Source of the DNA: Mariniphaga sp.
GTDB lineage: Bacteria > Bacteroidota > Bacteroidia > Bacteroidales > Prolixibacteraceae
Length of the DNA: 64,000 bases
NCBI GenBank assembly: GCA_028702595.1
Contig: JAQVON010000005.1
Coordinates: 29,736-93,735, forward strand
Direction: 5' to 3'
The notes beneath the pieces are model-generated. The model was not told the DNA's origin. It did not search any database and saw only the letters and a list, made by a program, of their open reading frames with translations. The translations under genes and the position numbers were made by a program. Shown here piece after piece: positions 50,510 to 59,927 of this stretch (position 1 is its first letter; each line of letters starts with the position of its first letter).

Positions 50510-51373
50510 ATGATGCAAAATTTCTTTGTTAAATCTCATGGATTGGGGAATGATTATATTGTGTTAAATCAGAATGAACTAGGTTTTGACTTGACAGAGC
50601 GTACAATTCGTAAAATTTGTGACGTTCATTTTGGTATTGGATCTGACGGGATCCTGCTAAAAGTTCCCAGTTATAACGCGAACTTTGGGTTACGCATTTT
50701 GAATCCTGATGGTTCGGAGGCTGAAAAGAGCGGAAACGGGTTGCGCATTTTTGCTAAGTATTTGTTTGATTATCAGTTTTCTAAATCGAGAAAGTTTACG
50801 ATTGAAACACCTGGTGGACTGGTTCAGGCGGAGATTATTTTGGAAAAAAACGGAAAAGCAAAAGCGGTAAAGGTAGATATGGGCAAGGCAGTTTTTTCTT
50901 CCCCACTTATACCCGTGAAAAGTGAAAACCCTGAATGTATGGGTGAAATACTGCATTTGGAATACCGTGATTACCTGATTCATTGTGTTTCGTTAGGCAA
51001 TCCGCATTGCGTTATTCTGACAGAAGAATTAGATGAAAAGGAGGTAAAAATTTTTGGTCCCCAAATTGAAACAAATTCGTTTTTTCCCAACCGGATTAAT
51101 GTACAGTTTGCGAAAGTAGTTTCCCCAACTGAGGTGGAAGTAATGATTTGGGAACGTGGCGCCGGATGGACGCTGGCATCGGGAAGCTCGGCCTGTGCTG
51201 TTGCTGCTGTCGCTGTTAAAAAAGGACTTACCCAAAAGGTTCTGACCATAAAAATGCCGGGAGGCGACTTAAAAATTGAAACCGATGAATTTTGGAACAT
51301 GAGAATGACCGGAGATGTTTGTGAAATTGCCAGTGGCGTATTGAGCCACGAGCTGGTGAATGATCTTATTTGA
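50510..51373 (+). CDS. dapF: Diaminopimelate epimerase
   Basis: KSHGLGNDYIVLNQ, GSEAEKSGNGLRIFAKYL, ERGAGWTLASGSSACAVAAVA. Confidence 0.93.
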   Translation: MMQNFFVKSHGLGNDYIVLNQNELGFDLTERTIRKICDVHFGIGSDGILLKVPSYNANFGLRILNPDGSEAEKSGNGLRIFAKYLFDYQFSKSRKFTIETPGGLVQAEIILEKNGKAKAVKVDMGKAVFSSPLIPVKSENPECMGEILHLEYRDYLIHCVSLGNPHCVILTEELDEKEVKIFGPQIETNSFFPNRINVQFAKVVSPTEVEVMIWERGAGWTLASGSSACAVAAVAVKKGLTQKVLTIKMPGGDLKIETDEFWNMRMTGDVCEIASGVLSHELVNDLI

Positions 51374-51484
51374 ACAAACAGATTTATTAATTCTCCACTA
51401 AATATACGTGATTAATATTAATTCATGATTACAAGTAGTAATCAGGTTGTAAATTTGTAATGAATCAAAAGTATTTATAAAATT

Positions 51485-52750
51485 ATGGCAGAGAAATACA
51501 TCCCGTTTTTAAAAGAGGAAATAGAAAAAGTAATTGAACAATATCCGACTCCTTTTCACCTATACGATGAAAAGGCTATTCGTGAGAATGCCCGCAGGTT
51601 TAAAAAGGCTTTTGGGTGGAATGAGGGATTCAAAGAATATTTTGCCATAAAAGCAACTCCAAACCCTTATCTGATGAAAATTTTGAAGGAGGAGGGTTTT
51701 GGTGTCGACTGCAGTTCCGAGGTAGAGCTGGAACTGGCGCGCAGGGTTGGCATGAGGGGGGAGGAGATCATGCTCACCTCCAATGATACACCTGCTTCGG
51801 AGTTTCATGCTGCGAAACAACTGGGTGCCATTATTAACCTTGACGATATCTCTCATATAGACTACCTCGAAAAGAATGCAGGATTGCCTGAAACCATTTG
51901 TATGCGCTATAATCCAGGCGATTTGAAACAGGGAAATCTGATTATCGGTCATCCGGAGGATTCGAAATATGGTTTTACCCACGAACAAATTATTGAAGGG
52001 TACCGTCTATTGAAAAACAAGGGAGTTAAAGAGTTCGGCGTGCATACGATGGTGGCATCAAATGAATTGGATCCTGATTATTTTATCGAGACGGCCGATG
52101 TACTTTTCAATCTAATTGTTGAAGTACACCAAAAAGCGGGTGTAAAAATTCGTTTTGCCAATTTGGGCGGTGGAGTTGGCATTCCCTATAAACCTGGTCA
52201 GAAACCTGTGGATTTGGAGTATGTGAGTGCGGGGATTAGAAAGTTATACGAGGAGAAAATCTTCGGCAATGGGCTGGCTCCATTAAAAATATTTTTTGAG
52301 CTGGGACGTGCTATAACAGGTCCTTATGGATATCTGGTGGCTCAGGTACTCCACATCAAAAAAACCTACAAAAATTTTGCCGGCCTCGATGCCAGTATGG
52401 CTAACCTGATGCGGCCAGGGATGTACGGTGCATACCATCATATTACTGTTTTGGGAAAGGAGAATGAACCTCGAAACCGGAAATACGATGTCACAGGTTC
52501 CTTATGCGAGAATAATGATAAGTTTGCCATCGACCGGATGCTCCCTGAAATTGAACCTGGAGATGTGGTGGTAATACACGATGCCGGTGCTCATGGCCAT
52601 GCTATGGGATTTAACTACAACGGAAAGTTGAGGTCAGCCGAGTTGCTGCTGAGGGAAAATGGTGAGATCGTGCAGATACGCAGAGCTGAAACCGCAGAGG
52701 ATTATTTTGCCACTCTTGATTTTAAGAGTTTAAAAGATTTTAAAGCATAG
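51485..52750 (+). CDS. lysA: Diaminopimelate decarboxylase-type PLP enzyme
   Basis: PTPFHLYDEKAIRENA, YFAIKATPNPYLMKIL, HDAGAHGHAMGFNYNGKLRSAELLL; adjacent dapF. Confidence 0.85.
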   Translation: MAEKYIPFLKEEIEKVIEQYPTPFHLYDEKAIRENARRFKKAFGWNEGFKEYFAIKATPNPYLMKILKEEGFGVDCSSEVELELARRVGMRGEEIMLTSNDTPASEFHAAKQLGAIINLDDISHIDYLEKNAGLPETICMRYNPGDLKQGNLIIGHPEDSKYGFTHEQIIEGYRLLKNKGVKEFGVHTMVASNELDPDYFIETADVLFNLIVEVHQKAGVKIRFANLGGGVGIPYKPGQKPVDLEYVSAGIRKLYEEKIFGNGLAPLKIFFELGRAITGPYGYLVAQVLHIKKTYKNFAGLDASMANLMRPGMYGAYHHITVLGKENEPRNRKYDVTGSLCENNDKFAIDRMLPEIEPGDVVVIHDAGAHGHAMGFNYNGKLRSAELLLRENGEIVQIRRAETAEDYFATLDFKSLKDFKA

Positions 52751-52778
52751 AATACAGCCTTTTTTGTATTTTCGATGC

Positions 52779-53906
52779 ATGAAAATCGGATTTGATGCTA
52801 AACGGGCATTTCTCAATTCTTCAGGACTGGGGATATACAGCCGGAATACTTTGAATGCACTTCATCGTTATTTCCCGGAATATGAATATGTCTTATTTAC
52901 TCCACAGATTACTGATCGGTTGTTTCAGGATTATCGACAGTTTAGTGTCGTTTCTCCCCAAAACCTTGTAGCAAAAAAAATGCATTCGTTTTGGCGAAGT
53001 CTTTTTCTGGTCCCCCATTTGAAACAACTAAAAATTGAAGTATTTCATGGTTTGAGTAATGAATTACCTAAAGGAATACTTAATAGTAATGTTCTTTCGG
53101 TGGTTACTATCCACGATCTTATTTTTATGCGTTACCCTGAATTCTATCATTCCATTGACCGAAAAATATATTTTAAGAAGATTAAATATGCATGCCATGT
53201 CGCAGACAGGATAATAGCAATCAGCTTGCAGACCAAACATGACATTGAAACCTTTTTTCATGTTCCTCCAGGGAAAATTGAACTGATTTATCAACCTGTA
53301 TCTTCTGTTTTTTTTAAAAAGCAGGATACTGAAGCCATACGTAAAAAGTATAACCTGCCAAATCAATTTATTCTTGCAGTAGGAACACTGGAACCCCGAA
53401 AAAACCAGCTGGCCTTATTGCAAGCTGTTCATTCGGCAAATATAAAAATTCCGGTTGTTTTTGTGGGGAAACAAAATGCTTCCTATCTGTCAGAAATAAA
53501 ACAGTTTGTCGATACCTGGAAAATGGAGGATCAGGTGGTCTGTTTAACCGGTTTGCCGGAAGCAGATTTGGCTGGTATTTATCAGTGTGCATTGCTATCG
53601 GTATATATTTCTGTTTTTGAGGGATTCGGATTACCAGTTGTTGAGGCCATGGCAAGTGGTTGTCCTGTGCTTACTTCATCGGTTTCTGTACTTCCTGAAA
53701 CAGCCGGTGAAGCCGCTTTATTGTGCCATCCCGGCAATATCAGTGAAATTGCCAGGAGTTTAGTGTTGCTCACTGAGAATAAGGAGTTAAGATGTGATTT
53801 GATTCAAAAGGGATTTGCCCGGGCTGAACATTTTCATCCAAAGAACTATGCGAAAAATTTGATTTCTTTGTACGAAAAAATGAGAAAAGGAAAAAATGCA
53901 AAATGA
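52779..53906 (+). CDS. Glycosyltransferase family 4-like
   Basis: FILAVGTLEPRKNQLALLQAV, SVFEGFGLPVVEAMASGCPVLTS. Confidence 0.92.
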   Translation: MKIGFDAKRAFLNSSGLGIYSRNTLNALHRYFPEYEYVLFTPQITDRLFQDYRQFSVVSPQNLVAKKMHSFWRSLFLVPHLKQLKIEVFHGLSNELPKGILNSNVLSVVTIHDLIFMRYPEFYHSIDRKIYFKKIKYACHVADRIIAISLQTKHDIETFFHVPPGKIELIYQPVSSVFFKKQDTEAIRKKYNLPNQFILAVGTLEPRKNQLALLQAVHSANIKIPVVFVGKQNASYLSEIKQFVDTWKMEDQVVCLTGLPEADLAGIYQCALLSVYISVFEGFGLPVVEAMASGCPVLTSSVSVLPETAGEAALLCHPGNISEIARSLVLLTENKELRCDLIQKGFARAEHFHPKNYAKNLISLYEKMRKGKNAK

Positions 53907-54459
53907 TCTGAAAAAAGCGGTTGATGTGTTGAAACGCGGGGGGGTAATTTTGTATCCTACTGATACCATTTGGGGAATTGGTTGCGATGCAACTAATCCG
54001 GAAGCTATTGACCGGATTTATAAGATTAAAAAGCGTGAGGACAGCAAAAGCATGTTGGTATTGCTGGAAAATCCTGCTTTTTTGGAACGTTATGTGAATG
54101 AGGTTCCTGAAATTGCGTGGGATTTAGTAGAAATCAGTGACACACCGCTGACTGTAATTTACCCCGGAGCAAAAAATTTTCCATCCCGACTGATAGCAGA
54201 AGATGGAAGCATCGGGATCCGCATTACCAAAGAAGAGTTTACGGTTAAACTCCTTCAACATTTTCGCCGTCCCGTTGTTTCCACCTCTGCTAATATCAGT
54301 GGCCAAAAGTCACCTTCACTTTTCAGTGAAATTTCTGAAGATATCAAAAATCAGGTCGATTATATTGTCAGGTACCGGCAGGACGATCTATCCCCTGCTT
54401 CTCCATCCGGTATAATTAAACTTTGGCCTGGTGGAAGGATTGATATCATCCGGAAATAA
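53896..54459 (+). CDS. Threonylcarbamoyl-AMP synthase family (TsaC/Sua5/YciO)
   Basis: GGVILYPTDTIWGIGCDATNPEAIDRIYKIKKREDSKSMLVLL, GSIGIRI, RPVVSTSANISG. Confidence 0.93.
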   Translation: MQNDLKKAVDVLKRGGVILYPTDTIWGIGCDATNPEAIDRIYKIKKREDSKSMLVLLENPAFLERYVNEVPEIAWDLVEISDTPLTVIYPGAKNFPSRLIAEDGSIGIRITKEEFTVKLLQHFRRPVVSTSANISGQKSPSLFSEISEDIKNQVDYIVRYRQDDLSPASPSGIIKLWPGGRIDIIRK

Positions 54460-54464
54460 ACAGT

Positions 54465-54905
54465 TTAATTTTTCTTTTCTTTCAAAATATCCCTGATCTC
54501 TGTAAGTAACGTTTCCTCTTTGGAAGGAGCTGGTGGTGGAGCAGGTTTCTCTGCTTCTTTTTTCTTAAGCTTATTGAAAGCCTTAATCACCATGAAAATG
54601 GACAGAGCAACAAGCAGGAAGTCGATTACTGTGTTAATGAAAGTTCCATAACGGATGGATACTTCTGCAATAGCTGGGGTGATTACTGTGTCGCCTTCCA
54701 TAATTGCAACCGTTGCTTGTTTTAAAACAACCCGCATGTTGTTGAAATCACGATACCCCAATAACAATCCGATAGGTGGCATGATTACATCGTTAACAAA
54801 CGAGGTGACAATTTTCCCAAAGGCGCCGCCAATAATCACGGCAACAGCCAGGTCGAGCACGTTACCTTTCATGGCAAAACTTTTGAATTCCTTTAGCATT
54901 CCCAT
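54465..54905 (-). CDS. mscL: Large-conductance mechanosensitive channel
   Basis: [50 protein letters not shown]. Confidence 0.97.
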   Translation of the reverse strand: MGMLKEFKSFAMKGNVLDLAVAVIIGGAFGKIVTSFVNDVIMPPIGLLLGYRDFNNMRVVLKQATVAIMEGDTVITPAIAEVSIRYGTFINTVIDFLLVALSIFMVIKAFNKLKKKEAEKPAPPPAPSKEETLLTEIRDILKEKKN

Positions 54906-55225
54906 AATAAATGATTTTAGTTAAAGTTTGTTTTAGTTCCCTCGCACCTAACAGGTATAACCATACCTGAGTAAAAAGGAATGGGAAATTTAAGGAATAT
55001 AATTCACATTCATCTCATTTTTTGTCATAGTTTTTTATGATCCCTGATTCTGATATATTGGTGTCAACCTGCGGATTGCTTGTATATCTTACTAATCCTG
55101 ACTCTACAACTATGGCTTTTCAGGCAGTAATGACGGAAGGATTTGCTGAACGTTACATTTTTGGTAGAACTTTTTGTGATTTAAACTGTCTGTTGAGGAA
55201 CAGCCGGGTATAATCCGGATGACTT

Positions 55226-55753
55226 TCATTCAGTCAGCCCCTCAGGAAGTCGAAGCTGGATGATTTTATTTTTTTCGTCGAGGTTCATCAGGAAATCATT
55301 GTTATATGGAACCAGGATTTCTCTGTTTTTTGTATGAATTGTAAGAACAATATTTCCGGAATAGTCATCGATTGATTCGATCACACCAATCTCTTCAGAA
55401 AATTCATTGATAATCATGAAATTTAGAAATCGGTTGAATGAAGAGTCATCCGGTTTGTCAGTGATTTCGTGCAAATAAAGATACACCGGGTTGTTTACCA
55501 GCCGATTGGCATATTTCTCTGTCGTCACCCAATCGAAAGTTATCCGTGCTGAATGGGCTGATTTAAACCGGACACCCTCTTCAGCCAAAAAGAATGGTAC
55601 CAGGAGTCCATCGATTTCCAGAAAGAATCGATTGGTTTCAGCAACTGAATTTTCGAAATGTGGATCATATTCCAGTACCAGTTCACCGCGGATCCCATGG
55701 GTTTTCCGGATGAAACCAATTTTTTTGCAATCACTCTTTGGTATTGTTTCCAT
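55226..55753 (-). CDS. rimM: 16S rRNA processing protein RimM
   Basis: KIGFIRKTHGIRGELVLEYDP, LVNNPVYLYLHEI, PRC-barrel-like C-terminus (ILVPYNNDFLMNLDEKNKIIQLRLPEGL). Confidence 0.92.
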   Translation of the reverse strand: METIPKSDCKKIGFIRKTHGIRGELVLEYDPHFENSVAETNRFFLEIDGLLVPFFLAEEGVRFKSAHSARITFDWVTTEKYANRLVNNPVYLYLHEITDKPDDSSFNRFLNFMIINEFSEEIGVIESIDDYSGNIVLTIHTKNREILVPYNNDFLMNLDEKNKIIQLRLPEGLTE

Positions 55754-55846
55754 GGTGTAAATATACATAAATCAAAGTATCGGTTGTTCAAACTGTTTGC
55801 GACTTTTATGGGTCTTTTGGAAATAGCCATTCCCTATGTTCCGGTA

Positions 55847-55878
55847 TAAAAAAAGCTGCCCCGGTATGGAGACAGCTT
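55847..55878 (-). terminator. Terminator-like hairpin downstream of rpsP
   Basis: Minus strand AAGCTGTCTC-CATACC-GGGGCAGCTT followed by T-run (two G-U pairs). Confidence 0.65.
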
Positions 55879-55907
55879 ATTATTGTGTATAAAAAACTTT
55901 TGATTAA

Positions 55908-56066
55908 GAGACTGTTTTAAATTTATCCATTTATTCTATTTTTCGTCTTTTTCACTCATACTACTGCAAAATTTCCTTACATAGCTATGGCTATTCGCGT
56001 CAATTTTGCCTTATCTGAGCAAAAAACAGATTAAAATATTTCTAAAAACAAGATCAAAACAATCTC
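55908..56066 (+). mobile_element. MITE-like element, copy 2 (159 bp, TSD TAA)
   Basis: GAGACTGTTTT...CAATCTC ends; flanked by TAA at 55905-55907 and 56067-56069. Confidence 0.85.
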
Positions 56067-56692
56067 TAAGATTCTGCGCCCTGTTCTTTTGGTGCTTCTT
56101 CGTTTTCAGCCGGCTTTTCTTCCACTGCTTCTTTTGCTTCATCTACAGTAGATTCTTCTACTGCATTTACACTTTCTTCTACTGCATCTACAGCTTCTTC
56201 TTCAGCTTTAGCAGCAGCAGCTTCGGCAGCCAGTTCCGCATTTTTTGCTGCAATGGCAGCTTCCTTAGCTTCACGTAGTTTGGTTTCAGCTTCTAACTGT
56301 TTTTTGACAGCTGCATTCTCCTCACCGGCCAGGCGGTCACGCTTAGCCTGTATCTGAGCATCTTTTTCAGTCAGCCATTTTTCCAGTTTTTTTTCAGCTT
56401 CCTCTTCCGTGAAAGCTCCTTTTTTAACTCCACCCATCAGGTGTTTTTTGTAGAGAACTCCCTTGTAAGACAAAATTGCCTTCATGGTTTCGGTAGGTTG
56501 GGCGCCTTTTACAAGCCAGTCGTAAGCTTTGTCAAAATCGAGATCTATCGTAGCAGGATTTGTATTCGGATTATACGAGCCAATCCGTTCAATGTACCTG
56601 CCATCTCGTGGCGCCCTGCTATCAGCTACCACAATGTGGTAGTAAGCATAACGTTTGCGGCCGTGCCGCGCTAATCTCATTTTTACTGGCAT
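56066..56692 (-). CDS. rpsP: 30S ribosomal protein S16 with long Glu/Ala-rich C-terminal extension
   Basis: [46 protein letters not shown]; start reset from the ORF-track start. Confidence 0.95.
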   Translation of the reverse strand: MPVKMRLARHGRKRYAYYHIVVADSRAPRDGRYIERIGSYNPNTNPATIDLDFDKAYDWLVKGAQPTETMKAILSYKGVLYKKHLMGGVKKGAFTEEEAEKKLEKWLTEKDAQIQAKRDRLAGEENAAVKKQLEAETKLREAKEAAIAAKNAELAAEAAAAKAEEEAVDAVEESVNAVEESTVDEAKEAVEEKPAENEEAPKEQGAES

Positions 56693-56881
56693 AATGCTAT
56701 CATACTTTTTTAAAATGTGGGCGCAAAGATAGCATAAAAATCTGTTCAAGAAATGGATGTGAAGAATTTTTTACTTCTATTTAGGAATTAATCCATGTAA
56801 AAATGGATACCGGACGGTTAGACGATTGATGGTTGAAACGGGAGCTTATTTTTTAACAATTTTTATTACGTGTTCTCCTGC

Positions 56882-58330
56882 CTACAAAGGTTCTTTGGTT
56901 GCCAGTTCTTCATTATAAAACAATTTTTTCTCATGAGTAATACCCCAATATTGAATCAACCTGGCCCGGTTTTCAGATTCTTTGTAATCGAATGTATTAG
57001 CCCACGACATGACAAAACAATCTTTTGGAATGGGAACAATACTGTCATTTGATACTGCCATTTTTTGCAGAGCATCTCTTTCACACCGGTTTTTATTTAT
57101 TCCGTCCAAATCAACTAATGAATACATCAACAGGATGGTTGCCAGGAAAGCTGTATAGTATTTTTTACTTTTCCCGTTTAATTGTTGAAGGACATAGTAT
57201 GCTGTCAAACCGAAATAATATATGAGTGCGGCGGTTATGGGCATAAAAGTGTCGTAACGGATTATTCTGGTCCGGTATGGTCGATATCCTCCCAAAGGTA
57301 ACAGTAGAATGAAAATCAGAGCAAAAATTCCTATCCACCTAATGCAGTGGATCAGCTTTGTCCCCTCAGGTGATCTCTGTTTTTTTATGAAGTAAATATT
57401 TATCCCAATAATCAGCAGCAGGAAAGGAAAACCCAGGGAATGAAATAATTGTGAAAATAACCCATAAGGGAGTCTGGAATATCTTTCAGCTATGGGTATT
57501 GTATCGGTTTGGTAGTTGGAATCATAAAATGTGCCTAAAAAGAGGGAATACAAACTCATCATAGTCAATGGAACCAGCAAGATGTAAAATGATAATGGAA
57601 TATTTTTCAAAAATGGAATGATCCCTTTTTTCTTATAGGTGAAAAAGTAATTTATAAAAATGAGAAAAGAGGCAATTATAGATATGGCAGGAATTAAAGG
57701 TCCACTGAATGGTAAAATAACAATGAGAGGAGTAAGAGTAAAATAATGAATAGTTCTGAATTTCCTGTTATTCATGATATTATGAAAGAAGGGTAAAAAG
57801 AAGAGCATGAATAAAACGAGAGGTAAAGCATAGAAGAAGGTGTAGGCGATTGACTTGTCAACGATACCCATCCTGCTCCAATAGCCATAAACCTGAAACA
57901 ACGGAATAATAAGAGCGCTGCTCAGAATGAATTTTTTATGAAACAGGTGGTTTGACCCACTGATCAGGGCCGCTATGACATAAATGAATAGTGCCTGGAC
58001 GACAATTTTTAGAAGTGCACAGGCTAAATACACAGAAGAAACAGGATCTGTGAATGTTTGAAGCCAGAGGGGGACATTTTTAAAGTACTTTGAAAGCATG
58101 AAATGGGAGAAAAACCGGTTGGGATTGACATGTTTCTCTCCGGTTTTCAGAGCCTGCCATCCCAGTGGATCATCGAAGATTTGTTCGATTATTTCATTCG
58201 GCAACACTCCTCCGTCGATATCCCCATACAAGGGTGAATGATAGTATTGTATGAAGGAAAAAATAAGATGACTGGCAATGAATAGGATCATTGCTATGAA
58301 AAGATGGTGTTCTGTTTTTTTTGATTGCAT
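56882..58330 (-). CDS. Polytopic membrane protein of unknown function
   Basis: 482 aa with many hydrophobic segments and no motif I can name. Confidence 0.75.
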   Translation of the reverse strand: MQSKKTEHHLFIAMILFIASHLIFSFIQYYHSPLYGDIDGGVLPNEIIEQIFDDPLGWQALKTGEKHVNPNRFFSHFMLSKYFKNVPLWLQTFTDPVSSVYLACALLKIVVQALFIYVIAALISGSNHLFHKKFILSSALIIPLFQVYGYWSRMGIVDKSIAYTFFYALPLVLFMLFFLPFFHNIMNNRKFRTIHYFTLTPLIVILPFSGPLIPAISIIASFLIFINYFFTYKKKGIIPFLKNIPLSFYILLVPLTMMSLYSLFLGTFYDSNYQTDTIPIAERYSRLPYGLFSQLFHSLGFPFLLLIIGINIYFIKKQRSPEGTKLIHCIRWIGIFALIFILLLPLGGYRPYRTRIIRYDTFMPITAALIYYFGLTAYYVLQQLNGKSKKYYTAFLATILLMYSLVDLDGINKNRCERDALQKMAVSNDSIVPIPKDCFVMSWANTFDYKESENRARLIQYWGITHEKKLFYNEELATKEPL

Positions 58331-58483
58331 CCTGATTAAATGGTTTGATCTCTAAGATATTCACCTCACTTCATTGTCTGCTTAAAAGGTGTTTCCCTCG
58401 TTATAATTGTTTATTTCTAAAGTATTCGACAGCATTCGCAAGCGTATTTCGGCAGCATTTGTCATTTATTAATTATGCACGTT

Positions 58484-59038
58484 TCATTTTATACGATTTG
58501 GATTTTTTTTCACAAAATCGTTCCAGTTTTTGTATTCGTTATTTTTTTGTGGTTTATCCATCTGGATAAAATGGCAAATGGCTACCGCCACAGCGTCGGT
58601 GGCATCCAGTGCCTGGTCGAGGTCAGTCAGGTTGTAAACTTTTTGTAAAAAGTACTTCACCTGTTCTTTGGAGGCTCTGCCCATACCGGTGATTGCCTGT
58701 TTTACCAGCAGGGGAGCATATTCCTGAATAGGCACTGAATAGTGAAGTGCTGCTGCCATAATTACTCCTTGTCCGCGTCCTAGTTTCAGCATGGACTGCA
58801 CATTTTTACCATAAAAAGGAGCTTCAATAGCCATCACATCGGGTCGGTATTCATCGATGAGGTGCAATGCCCGTTCGTGCAGGTGTTTCAATCGTTGGTA
58901 ATGATCATCAAACTTCCCCGGAACCATGGTTCCCATATGTATGATCACCGGATGGTTATTCCTGATTTCAATCAATCCATAACCGGTAACCGTTGTTCCA
59001 GGGTCGATGCCCAATATTTTTAGTGGTTTTTTATTCAT
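58484..59038 (-). CDS. ruvC: Crossover junction endodeoxyribonuclease RuvC
   Basis: ILGIDPGTTVTGYGLIE, MAIEAPFYGKNVQSMLKLGRGQGVIMAAA, DATDAVAVAICH. Confidence 0.95.
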   Translation of the reverse strand: MNKKPLKILGIDPGTTVTGYGLIEIRNNHPVIIHMGTMVPGKFDDHYQRLKHLHERALHLIDEYRPDVMAIEAPFYGKNVQSMLKLGRGQGVIMAAALHYSVPIQEYAPLLVKQAITGMGRASKEQVKYFLQKVYNLTDLDQALDATDAVAVAICHFIQMDKPQKNNEYKNWNDFVKKNPNRIK

Positions 59039-59039
59039 T

Positions 59040-59927
59040 TCAGCTTTTGTTCCTTTCATCGAGCCGTTGTGTTAAAATGCCGGCAACGATTAAAATCAAT
59101 CCGATAAAGGTAGTGATGAATAGGGTTTCTTTCAAAATAAAACGAATGAAAATGAGAGATAGAAAGGGAGTGAGAAAAACTAAATTTCCAATTTTTGCAT
59201 TGTTGACACTCCATTTCATGGCATTCATCCAGAAAATGTAAGTAATGCCTATTTCGAAAACACCAATATAGATGGCAGCCATCATTCCGATTCCCGGCTT
59301 GATCCTAAAGTCGGAGAATAGCCAGACTGCTACTGCCAGAAAAATTAGTCCGATGAGAAAGCTGAGAAAGAGTTTCACTACGCTGTCTCTGTTATCGCGT
59401 ACATTCAGGATCCAGTATAATGCCCAGATAACGGAACTGCCCACTGCCAGAATTACTCCGGTAAGGTCTGTGTCCTGAAATCCGTTTACTCCTCCCTGTG
59501 AAGAGATGGTTACCATGCCGGCAAAACTGATAAAAAGACCGACAATGCTCCATTTCCCGATCTTTTGGCCCAGCAGGGGTACTGAAAGCAGGCTTAGCAC
59601 AACCGGCCATACCATATTTAGTGGCTGGGCCAACTGGGCAGGTAACAGGGAATAAGCTTTGAAGAGAATCAGGTAATAGATCAGCGGATTGAAAAATCCC
59701 AGGAGCATAGAGTAAAGCCACTGACCGGATGACTGGCTCACAATCTGTTTTGTTTTGCCCTGAAATGTAAGAATAGCGAAGAGGACTACAACGGATGTGG
59801 CAGATGCAAAAAAGATGAGCTGGATGTGATCCAGTTCATTTAGTCCTATTTTAAAGGCGGTCGCAACAGTAGACCACAGCAGAACCGATAATCCGGCGAA
59901 CAGGTATGCCCGGTTAGTTGATTTCAT
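59040..59927 (-). CDS. DMT superfamily (EamA) transporter
   Basis: Ten hydrophobic segments; two EamA-like halves. Confidence 0.88.
   Translation of the reverse strand: MKSTNRAYLFAGLSVLLWSTVATAFKIGLNELDHIQLIFFASATSVVVLFAILTFQGKTKQIVSQSSGQWLYSMLLGFFNPLIYYLILFKAYSLLPAQLAQPLNMVWPVVLSLLSVPLLGQKIGKWSIVGLFISFAGMVTISSQGGVNGFQDTDLTGVILAVGSSVIWALYWILNVRDNRDSVVKLFLSFLIGLIFLAVAVWLFSDFRIKPGIGMMAAIYIGVFEIGITYIFWMNAMKWSVNNAKIGNLVFLTPFLSLIFIRFILKETLFITTFIGLILIVAGILTQRLDERNKS

Noticed and set aside
56006-56278. Phe/Ser-rich 90-aa plus-strand ORF
   Set aside because: Antisense to the low-complexity tail of rpsP and partly inside the MITE-like element; composition is an artefact.
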